This document shows positions 1 to 9,047 of a stretch of DNA of 64,000 nucleotides, piece by piece. The position numbers and the translations under genes are program-made. The DNA is from Candidatus Obscuribacter sp. GTDB taxonomy: Bacteria > Cyanobacteriota > Vampirovibrionia > Obscuribacterales > Obscuribacteraceae. The stretch spans positions 1-64,000 of the forward strand of contig JADJQZ010000001.1 of the NCBI GenBank assembly GCA_016712465.1. The letters are read 5' to 3'. Each line of letters begins with the position of its first letter. The first letter of the stretch is position 1. The notes beneath the pieces were generated by a model. The model saw nothing but the letters and a program-made list of their open reading frames with translations, searched no databases and was not told where the DNA came from.

Positions 1-1594
1 GTTCGCCATTCCAGTTGCGGGTATAAACCGGCTGGTCACTATCGGTTTCTTCCGTTGTGACGGGCTTACCTGCCTTGTGGAGAGTGCGCTTTTCATGCAC
101 TTTGTAGAAGCCATAGAAGAGATTGAGTTCGGCCTGATCTTCCTCTTTCACCAGTTGGTAAACGAGGGGGGCTTCCACAAACAAGGTGTCGCGAGCTTCT
201 CCGCCCATGCGGAAGAGTCTCATCCCTTCGGCGAAGACTTCGATGGGATTGTCGAAATAGTTGCTGGCCGGTTTAACCAGGGCCAGTTTCTGCATGTCGG
301 CATTGCTTATGGCTTCCGCTTTAGCGGCGGCAACCACTTTTCCGTCCCGGTCCAGGTACTGTCCTTCCAGATTGACCCTCAGCCAGCGCTTGCCCAACTT
401 CTGATCTACTGGACGTTCTACCCGGTAGTAGGCAAACTTTTCTGCCGCACTCTGGGCGGGAAGGGCAGTTGCGCCTGCTGCTTCCTCGGGGCTGACACTA
501 CCGACTGCTGCCGCAGGAGGTGCGGACGCCGGAAGTGGTGCCAGGGGGACTTTAAGGTAGAAAACTCGCACACCGGTCTGCGGGTCCACGGCTTTCACAT
601 AGCCGAGACTTGCGGTCATCCTGTCCATAACTTCGTCACCGTTTTCCCAGCCCATGCGCTCCTGGTGATTGTGAGCCAGTTCGTGCAAGATGAGCGATTC
701 GATGGTGTCGAAGTAGTGGCCGCCGGGCTTGAACCGCGTGGGGCGGGCCCAGACCGGGGCATCGGCGTCGGTTGGTCGCAGCTTGTCGGTGGCGCCGGGG
801 GTGACATAGATTGCCTTGCGACCATCCTTATCGGTGGTGTAATAGGCATAGCCCGGCTCTTCTTTGTAGAGCGGGTCCTTGAGGAAGTAGAACTTGACGC
901 CCTGGCGGTCGCCGGGTGCCAGATGGGAAGGCTTGGAACGCGCAAGAGCGGCTTCGACACCCCAGAGTTCGTCCAGGCGCGGTTTGCGAGCGAGAATGCG
1001 TTTGGCCTGGATGGGCGCCGCTTCTTTCACCTTATGGTCTTTGCCTTCGCTGACGGCGTCGCCTTTCACTTCGCCGTTGGGGCTGTCGGTATTGGCACTG
1101 GCGAGAGACTTCTGTTCTTCCACCAGCTCGTTTTCCAGAGCGAAGGAAGCTTTCAAGTCGCCTTCCTGGAGGGCTTTCAGCTTGGCATCGATGACGCCGG
1201 CCAGCTTGCTTCGACCTTCCTGCAGACCTTCGAGACTGGCGTTGGTTGAGAAAAGTTTGAGCGGTTCGCCGCGAGCATGGAGAAGGTAGTTGAAGCGTCC
1301 TTCATCCTCCACGATTTGCACGTGGGTCTCCAGGGCGAACTGTTTGGCCTTCTCCTCCAGGTCCGGGGCAACAGGTGCGCCGCTCATGGATTTGACGAAG
1401 GGCACCGAGGGGTCGATTTCCTGCCTGGCGCAAGAACTGCAGAAGCCGGTTGCAAATGATATGAAGCGCTTGACCGCATGACCAGGGGCTCCGGCCGGAG
1501 CAAAACTGAGCCAGGTCAAGATAATCAGTAAGAGCACAAGAGGGGAGGCCCAGCGCCAGCGAGGCCTCTCCCGGGGGGCGGGTGAATTGTTCAT
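1..1594 (-). CDS. Secreted or membrane-anchored protein with HExxH zinc motif, partial at 3' end
   Basis: The reading frame is open from an ATG at 1594 to the left edge (about 531 codons), so the C-terminus is missing. Residues 14-30 form a hydrophobic signal peptide or anchor after an Arg-rich start. A central segment contains LHELAHNH near residues 303-310, the HExxH signature of zinc metalloproteases, followed by acidic residues that could supply a third ligand. The rest is rich in Lys, Glu and Ala and shows no domain I recognise. It is read divergently from nothing on the left and is separated from nadD by a hairpin terminator. Export plus HExxH suggests a periplasmic or surface zinc peptidase, but the fold is unassigned. 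There is no good ribosome binding site, so the start is provisional. Confidence 0.72.
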   Translation of the reverse strand, partial: MNNSPAPRERPRWRWASPLVLLLIILTWLSFAPAGAPGHAVKRFISFATGFCSSCARQEIDPSVPFVKSMSGAPVAPDLEEKAKQFALETHVQIVEDEGRFNYLLHARGEPLKLFSTNASLEGLQEGRSKLAGVIDAKLKALQEGDLKASFALENELVEEQKSLASANTDSPNGEVKGDAVSEGKDHKVKEAAPIQAKRILARKPRLDELWGVEAALARSKPSHLAPGDRQGVKFYFLKDPLYKEEPGYAYYTTDKDGRKAIYVTPGATDKLRPTDADAPVWARPTRFKPGGHYFDTIESLILHELAHNHQERMGWENGDEVMDRMTASLGYVKAVDPQTGVRVFYLKVPLAPLPASAPPAAAVGSVSPEEAAGATALPAQSAAEKFAYYRVERPVDQKLGKRWLRVNLEGQYLDRDGKVVAAAKAEAISNADMQKLALVKPASNYFDNPIEVFAEGMRLFRMGGEARDTLFVEAPLVYQLVKEEDQAELNLFYGFYKVHEKRTLHKAGKPVTTEETDSDQPVYTRNWNGE

Positions 1595-1612
1595 TTCAGA
1601 CTTTCAAGAAGA

Positions 1613-1632
1613 GGAGGGATAAAAATCCCTCC
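1613..1632 (-). terminator. Rho-independent terminator of nadD
   Basis: Perfect 8-bp stem (GGAGGGAT/ATCCCTCC) with a four-base loop, 28 bases after the nadD stop on the minus strand and followed by a TC-rich stretch. Confidence 0.6.
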
Positions 1633-1659
1633 CCGGTTTAAAGTCCTCTTTCCGTCTGT

Positions 1660-2424
1660 TCAGTTGCTGGTCGGTGAGAGGGTTCTTTCGGTTGAGTAAG
1701 TTTCGGTGGTTGGAGCAAACTGCTCTAAGTGAGCCAGGTCGGCGCTACTTCCATCGGCAGTATAGAGCCCGGTGCGTTTGATCCAGTCCTCTACCGCCGG
1801 TGGCACCAGAGCGTGGATGGGCATTCCGCGCTGCAGGTGACGCTTGACCATCAGGCTGGACACAGGCGGACTGGGCAGGTCCACCACGATAATGTCGGCT
1901 GCAGGTAAGAGTGCGGCCCATTCTCTGGCAAGAGCGGCATCCATGTGCCTGCGGGGTGTGACGACGATGCGGCAGAGACGGAAGAGTTCGTCTACTCCTT
2001 CCCAATTTCCGAGCCAGTGCAAGTGCTTGTCGCTGGACTTGCCGCAGGCGTCGGCGGAGGCGCTCTCGCTTTCGGCGGGCTCGGGCCTGAGATATTCGAC
2101 ACTGGTGATCATGTAGAGTTCGGTGCCCGGCGGCAACTCTTCCTTCAACTGCCTGAAGGTATCCACCGTGTACGACTTGCCTTCGCGATCAAGCTCGAGG
2201 CGGCTGGCGAGCAGGCGGGGCTTGCCCTTGATTGCCTCTTCCACCATGGCGTGCCTGAATTCTGCATCGGCAATGAAATGAGATTTGTGCGGCGGGCTCT
2301 TGGCTGTGACCAGGTAAACCCGGTCCAGTCCAAGTTCCTGCAAGACGTATTCGGCAACAAAAACATGACCGTTATGTACCGGGTCGAATGTTCCACCCAG
2401 TACTCCGACTTTTAGGGGCTTCAT
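1660..2424 (-). CDS. nadD: Nicotinate-nucleotide adenylyltransferase
   Basis: NadD adenylates nicotinate mononucleotide to deamido-NAD in cytoplasmic NAD synthesis. The N-terminus shows the nucleotidyltransferase motif GGTFDPVHNGH (residues 10-20), then SPPHK (43-47), and the C-terminal SS..VKR motif (about 189-195) corresponding to the ISSTxIR signature. It is 254 residues, longer than the usual 190-215. The extra length comes from a 20-residue acidic insertion after YLRP (residues 114-134) and a C-terminal tail of about 30 residues. The G-G/A-D segment that normally precedes the insertion site reads ITSVEYL, so the conserved Asp is replaced. An AGAGG element lies about 8 bases before the ATG. 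Family assignment is firm; the substitution is worth a structural check. Confidence 0.93.
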   Translation of the reverse strand: MKPLKVGVLGGTFDPVHNGHVFVAEYVLQELGLDRVYLVTAKSPPHKSHFIADAEFRHAMVEEAIKGKPRLLASRLELDREGKSYTVDTFRQLKEELPPGTELYMITSVEYLRPEPAESESASADACGKSSDKHLHWLGNWEGVDELFRLCRIVVTPRRHMDAALAREWAALLPAADIIVVDLPSPPVSSLMVKRHLQRGMPIHALVPPAVEDWIKRTGLYTADGSSADLAHLEQFAPTTETYSTERTLSPTSN

Positions 2425-2454
2425 GTGAATGCCTCTTCCAAGAGGGGCTCAAGA

Positions 2455-2479
2455 GCACCACCTTCACTGTAGGTGGTGC
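2455..2479 (-). terminator. Hairpin terminator after the 2518-3168 gene
   Basis: Nine-base-pair stem GCACCACCT/AGGTGGTGC with a 7-base loop lies downstream of the minus-strand gene ending at 2518 and is followed by TCTTG. Confidence 0.55.
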
Positions 2480-2517
2480 CGTCGAGCTGTGTTTCTAACT
2501 TTGGGATTGCTTGCCGG

Positions 2518-3168
2518 TTAAGCCGCTTGCTTGAGGCGATTGCGGCTCTTCAAGCTTCTGAGGCGGCGTGCCGCCAATTTTTCACGGCGCTCCCGCTCGA
2601 ACTGGCGATAGGCCTGGTCCCAGATCTTGCCGTAGTTTTGTTCGTAGGTGCCGAAGGCGATAGACTCTCGGCAAGCCAGCACATGCTCGCGCATGTCGGT
2701 GTAGCCGCTGGTATGGTAAAGAAGCATCAAGTGCATCTGCCAGGCTGGAATGACATGGTTACCGCTGTTCCAGAGTTCGTTCGCTACCTTGGTCTGGTGC
2801 AGGAAGGCGCGAGTTTCCTCGGCTATGCCCATGGAGAGATAGCGCTTGCGGCTGATCTTGGTGGGGTTGGGGTTGTTGGGAGTGGTGCCGTACAGGGCAT
2901 GGTAAGCCTCATGGGCCAGGTAAATGGCTTTCATGATTGGCGAACAGAGGGAGCCGATGGCGATGAAAGTGCCGCGGCGGTGACTCGGCTCGGAACGACA
3001 GTAGGCACCGTCTCTACCGTTCCAGCGTTGAATCCTGGCGCCGAGCGTGTGCAGCTTGCGCAAATCACGGCGCAAGGTGGGGCTGTCTTCCAGAATCTTG
3101 ATGAATTTGCTTCCAAATTGGCGCGCTAGCTTTCGGCTAATCTCCGCGTCCAGGAGTTTTGTATCCAT
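2518..3168 (-). CDS. Putative cytoplasmic metallopeptidase-like protein, HExxH plus downstream Glu
   Basis: 216 residues with no signal peptide or membrane segment. The middle of the protein carries LAHEAYHALYG, an HExxH motif, followed about 25 residues later by GIAEETRAF, where the paired Glu could be the third zinc ligand as in gluzincins. The C-terminal third is Arg/Lys rich with many aromatic residues. A GGGAG ribosome binding site precedes the ATG by about 7 bases. It sits between nadD and the FtsH-like gene with its own terminator. I do not recognise a named family; a zinc peptidase or a catalytically dead relative are both possible. Confidence 0.7.
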   Translation of the reverse strand: MDTKLLDAEISRKLARQFGSKFIKILEDSPTLRRDLRKLHTLGARIQRWNGRDGAYCRSEPSHRRGTFIAIGSLCSPIMKAIYLAHEAYHALYGTTPNNPNPTKISRKRYLSMGIAEETRAFLHQTKVANELWNSGNHVIPAWQMHLMLLYHTSGYTDMREHVLACRESIAFGTYEQNYGKIWDQAYRQFERERREKLAARRLRSLKSRNRLKQAA

Positions 3169-3437
3169 GGTGTTCTCCCTGCCTGATGGCGAAAGAGAGT
3201 TGATAAAACGGAGGTGCGGCCGAAACTTTATTGCTTAGCGGCAGTCACCTCCAGGTCATTTGACAAGCAAGCCGTTTCCCGGCTGGATGCCGGCAGGCTC
3301 TCCCGCTGGGGGATGCTTGTGCTGGATGCTGTCTTAAGGCAGGCAGTGCAATTGCTTGCCAGGTGAGCATGGTATTACTTATGATACCAGACCCTGGGAA
3401 AAATGGTGACTTTTGAGTCATGGGTTTTGCTTTCAGT

Positions 3438-3499
3438 TGCGTCCGTTCCGGCTTCCGGGGCGTTGCCGCCATCGGTGAGACTAGCCGGAACGGCCGCAA
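3438..3499 (-). terminator. Long hairpin downstream of FtsH-like gene
   Basis: An 11-bp perfect stem (CCGTTCCGGCT/AGCCGGAACGG), extended by TTGCG/CGCAA with one mismatch, encloses a 29-base loop 30 bases after the stop at 3531. There is no clean T run, so terminator or mRNA-stabilising hairpin are both possible. Confidence 0.4.
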
Positions 3500-3530
3500 C
3501 GATATCTACTTCTTTTTCTGTCTCAGCCTC

Positions 3531-5651
3531 TTAGTGGCTCTGCGAGCCGCTCTGGGCCGGGTCGGAGCCATTCGCAGCCGCGCCTTCTTTCTCCCCTTTG
3601 GCTTCCTGGCGGTGCAGTACCTGCGCCTCCTTGAAGCGGGCCAGAAGTTCGGGGCCAAGAATGGTTTCCTTATCGAGAAGCACCACCGTCAGCTCTTCGA
3701 TGACCTGTTTGTGGTCCTTGATGATTTCGCGGGCTTTGGCATCGCAATCGGCCACGATCTGACGTACCTCGCGGTCGATCAGGTTGGCCAGTTCCGTGCC
3801 CACGGGCGCTGCCTGGGCAGTGCCGTATCCAGGCGCGTAAATGGCGCCCAGAGAGGACATGCCGTATTCAGTGACCATGCGCACGGCCATGGAATTGGCC
3901 TGCATGAAGTCGTTTGAGGCGCCGGTGTCGCGAGTGCCCGTGAAGATTTCCTGGGCGGCTCTGCCGGCCAGGGTCATGGTGATGCGCTTGCGCATGTCTT
4001 CGTCGGTGTAGCTGAAGCGATCGCCGTCGCTGTGGGTCTGCACATAACCGAGAGCGCGTCCGCGCGGCATGATCGTGATCTTGGTGATGGTGTCCCCGTC
4101 CTGTACCAGGTTGACCACGGCATGGCCAAGTTCATGGTAGGCAGTCTGGCGCTTGTCGAAGTCCTTCATGGCCTTGAGGCGAGAACGCCTGGCATCACCG
4201 GCTTCCACGATGGAGATGGCCTCGTCGAACATCTCATTGGTGATGAGCGTGACGCGGTTGTTTGCCGCAGTGCTGCTCAGGAGCACCGGCAGGTTGCTCG
4301 CGGGCGTGGTCGAAGCCTGGTTGGGGGCGGCACCGGAAGTGCCTTCCTTGGGCTGGGCAGCGAGCGACATCGGTCCTCTGGCCTGCGCTTCCAACTTGGC
4401 CGCCAATTCCTGCTTGCGCTTCTTCTCTTCGGCGATTTGCAGCCGAGAGGCAATCACAGCCGCTTCGTTGCAGGCTGCTTCGATGTCGGCGCCGCTGAAA
4501 CCGAAGGTGCGGTGCGCCAGAAGGTTGAAGTCCAGCCCTTCGGACAGAGGCTTCTTGCGGGAATGGACCCGGAAGATAGCGGCTCGCCCCTCGGTATCCG
4601 GCAGGTCGATAGGCACGTCCATGTCGAAGCGACCCTTGCGCTTGAGGGCCGGATCGAGCATGTCGGTGCGGTTGGTGGCAGCGATGACGAGGATGCCCTC
4701 GTTCTTCTGGAAGCCGTCCATCTCGGTGAGGAGCTGGTTGAGCGTCTGCTCGCGTTCGGAATTGGAACTCGGTCCGTTGCTGCGCTTGCCGCCCACTGCA
4801 TCGATTTCGTCGATGAAGATGATGACGGGCTTGTTGGTGCGCTTGCGCTGCTGTTTGGCGGCCTCGAAGAGGGCGCGAACGCGACCGGCACCGACGCCCA
4901 CATAGACTTCCACGAAAGCGGAACCGGTAGTGATGTACATGGACGCATCAGCTTCGCCGGCCAGGGCGCGTGCCAGCAGGGTCTTGCCTGTGCCGGGCGG
5001 GCCGGAAAGCAAGATACCGCGCGGCAGTTTGGCGTCGTGGAGGTTGTAGACTTCCGGCTCTTTCAGCCAGAGGCACACTTCCCGCAGGCGATCGATGGCT
5101 TCAGGCTGACCGGCGACGTCAGCGAAAGTTTTCTTGTTGGGATCGTTCGGCAATATGAGCTGTGCCGGCGATTTGGTGTCGTTATTCTGGCTCATATTTC
5201 GGCCCGTATTGTCTTGATTGAAATCGAGAGGCTCGTCCGAACCAATCGGCCTGTTGTTGTTATTGCGCCGCCCAGGACCACGCCGCTCCTGGTGGGAGGG
5301 GAAGTAGCCGCCCATGGAAGGGTCGCCGCGGAAGTCGTAGCCGCCGTTGTAGGCGTCGTAGTTGTCTCTCCTCCTTGCGGACGGTGGCTGGTATTGCGCT
5401 TGCTGGCGCCTGAGGCGGCGCCACAGGTAGAAGAGAACCAGAATGATGCCGATGGTGACGGCCAGCCCGGTGAAGCTGGTGTCGCCGGAGGCGGTAGGGG
5501 TCAGTGTGGGGGTTGCTGCTGGGGGTGCCGACGACTGCGCCAAAGCCACTGTCGAAGTGAGCGCCAATCCAGAGATGGTGCTGACTGCCAGACCCAGGGC
5601 GCAGCCTAGAGTCCGGCAGACGGCGAGCAACCTTTTCGTGAGAGTTTTCAT
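3531..5651 (-). CDS. ftsH: FtsH-type membrane AAA+ zinc metalloprotease, atypical N-terminus
   Basis: About 706 residues. FtsH proteases extract and degrade membrane and soluble proteins using ATP. Here a signal-like N-terminus and an extracytoplasmic Ala/Pro/Thr linker precede one membrane helix (about 60-80), then a Gly/Asn/Arg-rich cytoplasmic linker instead of the usual folded extracytoplasmic domain and two helices. The AAA module has Walker A GPPGTGKT (217-224), pore loop FVEVYVG, Walker B IFIDEID and the second region of homology. The protease domain has HELGH (506-510) and the Asp-containing GASNDF motif. A low-complexity insertion of about 70 residues (405-470) separates the two. AGGAG lies 6 bases before ATG 5651, favouring this start over the upstream TTG. 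It is clearly divergent from the second copy at 36871. Confidence 0.93.
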   Translation of the reverse strand: MKTLTKRLLAVCRTLGCALGLAVSTISGLALTSTVALAQSSAPPAATPTLTPTASGDTSFTGLAVTIGIILVLFYLWRRLRRQQAQYQPPSARRRDNYDAYNGGYDFRGDPSMGGYFPSHQERRGPGRRNNNNRPIGSDEPLDFNQDNTGRNMSQNNDTKSPAQLILPNDPNKKTFADVAGQPEAIDRLREVCLWLKEPEVYNLHDAKLPRGILLSGPPGTGKTLLARALAGEADASMYITTGSAFVEVYVGVGAGRVRALFEAAKQQRKRTNKPVIIFIDEIDAVGGKRSNGPSSNSEREQTLNQLLTEMDGFQKNEGILVIAATNRTDMLDPALKRKGRFDMDVPIDLPDTEGRAAIFRVHSRKKPLSEGLDFNLLAHRTFGFSGADIEAACNEAAVIASRLQIAEEKKRKQELAAKLEAQARGPMSLAAQPKEGTSGAAPNQASTTPASNLPVLLSSTAANNRVTLITNEMFDEAISIVEAGDARRSRLKAMKDFDKRQTAYHELGHAVVNLVQDGDTITKITIMPRGRALGYVQTHSDGDRFSYTDEDMRKRITMTLAGRAAQEIFTGTRDTGASNDFMQANSMAVRMVTEYGMSSLGAIYAPGYGTAQAAPVGTELANLIDREVRQIVADCDAKAREIIKDHKQVIEELTVVLLDKETILGPELLARFKEAQVLHRQEAKGEKEGAAANGSDPAQSGSQSH

Positions 5652-6266
5652 AGTCAACTCCTGAATACTCGCTATGCAAATTGAAATTGCCTCTAAACGT
5701 CCGACAGTGCACCAGAAGCTTTCATGAGCTTCTTAAGGGGCTAAGACTTGCAGGGGGTTTAGGGGAGTTTGTTTAGAATGAAAAAGAAAAGAAGCAAAGA
5801 GTCTCTCTAACTTAGCGGAAAATCGGCAGCTATTTCCTGTGGGGATGCACCTCTTGGAAGCCTCTGCCAGGGATGGTTGTGAAGAGGTTTGAGAGCCTGC
5901 GAAATTGTTAAGTTGCCGATTCGATGGGAACTTCGCCGGAGGTCAAGAGGCGTGGCGGGGTTCGCCATTTTCTCCAGGTACGAACGATTTCCGTTTTGAA
6001 TGGATGTCAGAAGGAGTTTATAATTGAGCGCAGTTGAGCTAGGTTGGGCTGGTTGGCTGGAGGCAGAGCCCGCTGCAAGTCTTTCAAGGTGGTTTGCCGA
6101 TGTTCTGCTTCACCGTGCTGGCCGTGGTAGACCTGTTTGCATCAGAGCTCTCGCTCGCCGGAAGACGGACGTTTAGGTAACCATTCAAGTCGCCGGAGAA
6201 AGAGGCTTTCGAGCGCCCGGAATGACATTATGTATTTGACAAATTCAAGCTGTGTAGAATTCTCAA
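5652..6266. other. Gene-free region upstream of ftsH paralogue, left flank of IS element
   Basis: About 615 bases with no convincing ORF, tRNA or long inverted repeat on either strand. It should contain the ftsH promoter, but I could not identify a clear -10/-35 pair. Confidence 0.5.
6259..6266. repeat. Target site duplication, left copy
   Basis: ATTCTCAA immediately precedes the left end of the IS element and recurs exactly after its right end at 9510-9517. An 8-bp duplication fits the 4-8 bp made by IS21-family elements. Confidence 0.85.
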
Positions 6267-6322
6267 TGTTGACGGCGGCATAAAAGCGCAACAAATTGGG
6301 CGGCAAAAGAATTTCGCATATC

Positions 6323-6362
6323 AGAAGGAAAGGGCTGCCGGCTACGGCAGCCCTTTCCTTCT
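6323..6362. terminator. Perfect 18-bp hairpin inside IS left end
   Basis: An 18-bp perfect stem with a 4-base loop (6341-6344) lies between the end of the IS operon and the left terminus. TTTT follows shortly on the plus strand, and a weaker T-rich tract follows on the minus strand. It may insulate the transposase operon from outside transcription or end it. Confidence 0.6.
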
Positions 6363-6410
6363 GGTGTTTTGAGATCGCTCAACCTGCGTTCTGCTTGGAC
6401 ATGGCTTCCA

Positions 6411-6590
6411 TTACGCAACTGTCACAAGCATGCTAGCTCGATAGCCGCTCCAGCCAGCCTCCTCCGCCGCGAACTCAAGGTTTTGGAGTTCCTCATCCCA
6501 CTGGATTCCGATTGAACCACGCTGCCTTACCACTGTAGGCTGGGTCTCCTCACATTGGTCGCACTCAAGCAAGAACAGCAGTCTGATCAT
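6411..6590 (-). CDS. Small CxxC protein, possible third ORF of the IS element
   Basis: 59 residues starting MIRLLFLLECDQCEE, with one CxxC (CDQC) near the N-terminus and an acidic C-terminal half ending in an AEEAGW segment. The ATG lies within the last codons of istB in another frame, and GGAGG sits about 10 bases upstream, so it could be translationally coupled to istB. The composition resembles small zinc-binding or CxxC-containing proteins, but only one Cys pair is present. It lies wholly within the IS boundaries. It could be a passenger or a chance ORF; the ribosome binding site and operon position favour a real gene. Confidence 0.45.
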   Translation of the reverse strand: MIRLLFLLECDQCEETQPTVVRQRGSIGIQWDEELQNLEFAAEEAGWSGYRASMLVTVA

Positions 6591-7351
6591 TGGCTGATTC
6601 CTCCATCTTTCTTGCTCGACCGCGCTTTCTCTGGGCTCTCTTTTCAGCGGACTCCAGTGCTTCTTTCGTTCGATAGGAGGCTCCGTCAATTTTGACGATT
6701 TCTGATCTGTGTATCAATCTGTCCACAAGAGTGACTACACACCCTGCGTTCGGGAAGATTTCTCCCCACTCTTTGAAGGGCTTGTTGGTCGTGATGATTG
6801 TTGATGACTTCAGGTACCGAGCGTTAATTACCTCGTAAAGTAAGTCAGCATAGCGATTGTCGTAACTTAGGTAGCCAAGCTCGTCAATTGCCAATAAGTC
6901 CGGGCTTGCGTACTTCTGTAGACATCTCCGTCGGGATGTGGCACCATCCTGGGCTGATAGGTCCGACAGCATCTGACTGGCGAGACAAACTTGGTTTTGT
7001 ATCCAGCAAGCAGAGCTGTGTGCACCAGGTTCTTCGACAACATCGACTTACCCAGACCGTTGGCACCAAGAAAGATGATATTGACTGCCCTACTCATGAA
7101 TTCTAGAGTGAACAGCTCTTCTACAAGCTCTCGATCAATCGTCTTCGGCCACTCCCAATCAAATTCAGACACAGGCTTCATCTCGTGTATCTGAGACTCT
7201 CTCAATCGCCGCTCTAAGCTTCGCCGATTCTTCTCCGCCGCCTCAGCCTCTAACAGTTCTTTGACCCACGATTGATTGGCATATTCATTCCATCTGGCGC
7301 CATAGCCTTGAAGCCCAGCTTGCTCGCCTGTTCTTTCAAATCTGTCGTCAT
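6565..7351 (-). pseudogene. istB: IS21-family helper ATPase IstB, two frameshifts
   Basis: IstB is the AAA+ helper that activates the IS21 transposase on target DNA. The frames together encode Walker A GANGLGKS, Walker B LLAIDELGYL and the NARY...IITTNKPF region typical of IstB. The ATG at 7349-7351 overlaps the istA stop as ATGA and has an AGGAGG site. One missing base near 7303 (MA.RWNEY) and another near 6972 (FVS.SQML) break the frame. Restoring both gives about 262 codons, exactly the family length. Both missing bases fit loss of a G from GGCC. As read, the protein is broken; a base-calling problem is a real alternative to decay. Confidence 0.88.
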
Positions 7352-8840
7352 TGTTCCTCCTTGGAAAGATTGTCGTAAGTAGCCAGCGAGTGCGGCAAAA
7401 CAACGAGATCAGTAACCCTTTTGTCGTCCGGTAAATCAATCGCAAATGGCGATAGCAACCCCTTTTGCCTCCTCCTCCTCTCAAGTACGTTGGCAACATC
7501 TGCAGAGTGGCAAGCTCCAGAAGTCACCACTTCCTTGATCGATTCCTCCACTTCTGCCGGACCATATAAGTCCAACAGTCTCAGCAATTTGCTCGTCAGC
7601 GAACCGATTGAATACCCCCGCTCCGCAGCCATACGGAACATCTCTCTTGCAGTTGGTGCCGAGCAAAATAGTCGATTCATGCCGCTGCCCTTCTTTGCCT
7701 TTTTCTTCTCTTCGACCAGCCTCGAAATGTGCTCGGTAGTCTCAATCTGACGCCGCTTTTCAAAGCAGCGCTTGTGCTTCGCTACCTCCTTCAATCCATC
7801 CAAGATACGCACCCAATCGCTGTCTGCTTGCACGGTGAGCTGCTTCTGCACGTATTCATGAGGTACTGAATAATCGTTCAGGTCATACCTGACATACGGT
7901 GCCTTGCCAACCGATACAACCGTGCTCTCAAATACTGCATACGGATTGTCCGGCAACGGCATCAAACTCCCTTGCTCTTGCTTAAATGCCTCTGCTACAG
8001 TCATCGTTCGGTCCTCTGAACACGGTCTGGTGCCTGCTACTTCTCGGCACCAGACTATCGCCTGATTGTTCAGGTCCTCCAGACCATCCCACTTCCGCGC
8101 AGCAAAGAACGAATGCCTGATGTACTGTATCGCCCTCTCGACTCGCCCCTTTTTGATTGCCCCTGGCGATAGCTACTGGCTTCGGGGCATATCGGTAATA
8201 CGCTGCAAAGTCCAGCAGCCGCGGATTGAATCGGATGGCATCGCCACTCCTCTCCAAAACGGCCCGATTTCAAATTGTCGTACTTGACCTGCCTCGGCAC
8301 ACCTCCCCAACTGCAAAAGGCGTCTACGTGCCCCTGTAGAAAGTTCGCCGTGGACATGCCTGTGTAGAACTTCAGAAACACCTGCCGTGACCAGGACAAC
8401 ACAATGACGAAAGCGTACAGCTGCCGCTCGGCATTACCGATTTTCACTTTCCCGAAGCACGCCCAGTCAACCTGAGCCTCCTCTCCCTTAATCGTACTCA
8501 GCCTGAGATACGCTTCAGCTGCCGGTTTTGGTCGATGCCTGGCTAGCATGTCTCGAAAGTGGTCGATGCCTCCAGGATACCCTCTCTCTTTCACCATTGC
8601 ATACAGCCGCGATCCCGTCAGTCTCGGATACTTCTGCAGCACAGAACGGATGTACGGCAAATACGGGTCAATCAACGAACGCCTGATCCTGACCCGCTCA
8701 ACGCTAATTCCATTTCTGGTTAATACCCGATCAACTACACCGTGATGAATCTGTAGCTGCCTGGCGATGGTGCCTCTTTTCCACTTCTCTGCGTAAAACA
8801 AGCGCAGGATCTCTGATTCTACTTCTTTTGAAACGCCCAC
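7348..8840 (-). pseudogene. istA: IS21-family transposase IstA, two frameshifts
   Basis: IstA is the DDE transposase of IS21 elements. The N-terminal helix-turn-helix region (EKWKRGTIARQL) is followed by the catalytic core with QVDWACFG (first Asp), VKYDNLKS (second Asp) and, after frame correction, VERAIQYI (Glu). One extra G near 8263 and one extra G in a G run near 8155 break the frame; correcting both gives about 496 residues, full length. AGGAGG five bases before the GTG at 8840 marks the likely start. The frame stays open upstream to 9047 and encodes Cys-containing sequence. As read, the gene cannot make active transposase. Confidence 0.88.
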
Positions 8841-9047
8841 TGTTACCTCCTGTTGTTCTTCCCAGGCGACATCGCCCGATGAAGTCTTGGCGTGCGAACG
8901 GCTACAAAGACGGCCGCAACCGCTGCAGCGAATTAACACTGCATCTTCAGCCGGCTCAAATTTTGTGATTTCCGTAGAGACCACTTCCTCGGTCTCTGGA
9001 CAAACAATGTCATCCTGACAAGCCAGAAGGGAACCATGATGCGTCAC
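8841..9047 (-). other. In-frame upstream extension of istA encoding a zinc-ribbon-like segment
   Basis: This 69-codon stretch is in frame with istA. It encodes CPETEE...CSGCGRLC, resembling the small zinc-ribbon proteins of the form CPxTG...CPxCGxxH common in bacteria. The best ribosome binding site points to the downstream GTG at 8840, so this may be an N-terminal extension, a separate leader ORF starting at GTG 9047, or an untranslated remnant. Confidence 0.4.

Noticed and set aside
77..1249. A 390-residue plus-strand ORF
   Set aside because: It lies antisense to the open minus-strand gene that has a signal peptide, HExxH motif and coding composition; the plus ORF has a Cys/Phe/Gly-rich composition typical of a shadow.
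4032..5609. A 525-residue plus-strand ORF
   Set aside because: Antisense to the FtsH-like gene, whose motifs are unmistakable.
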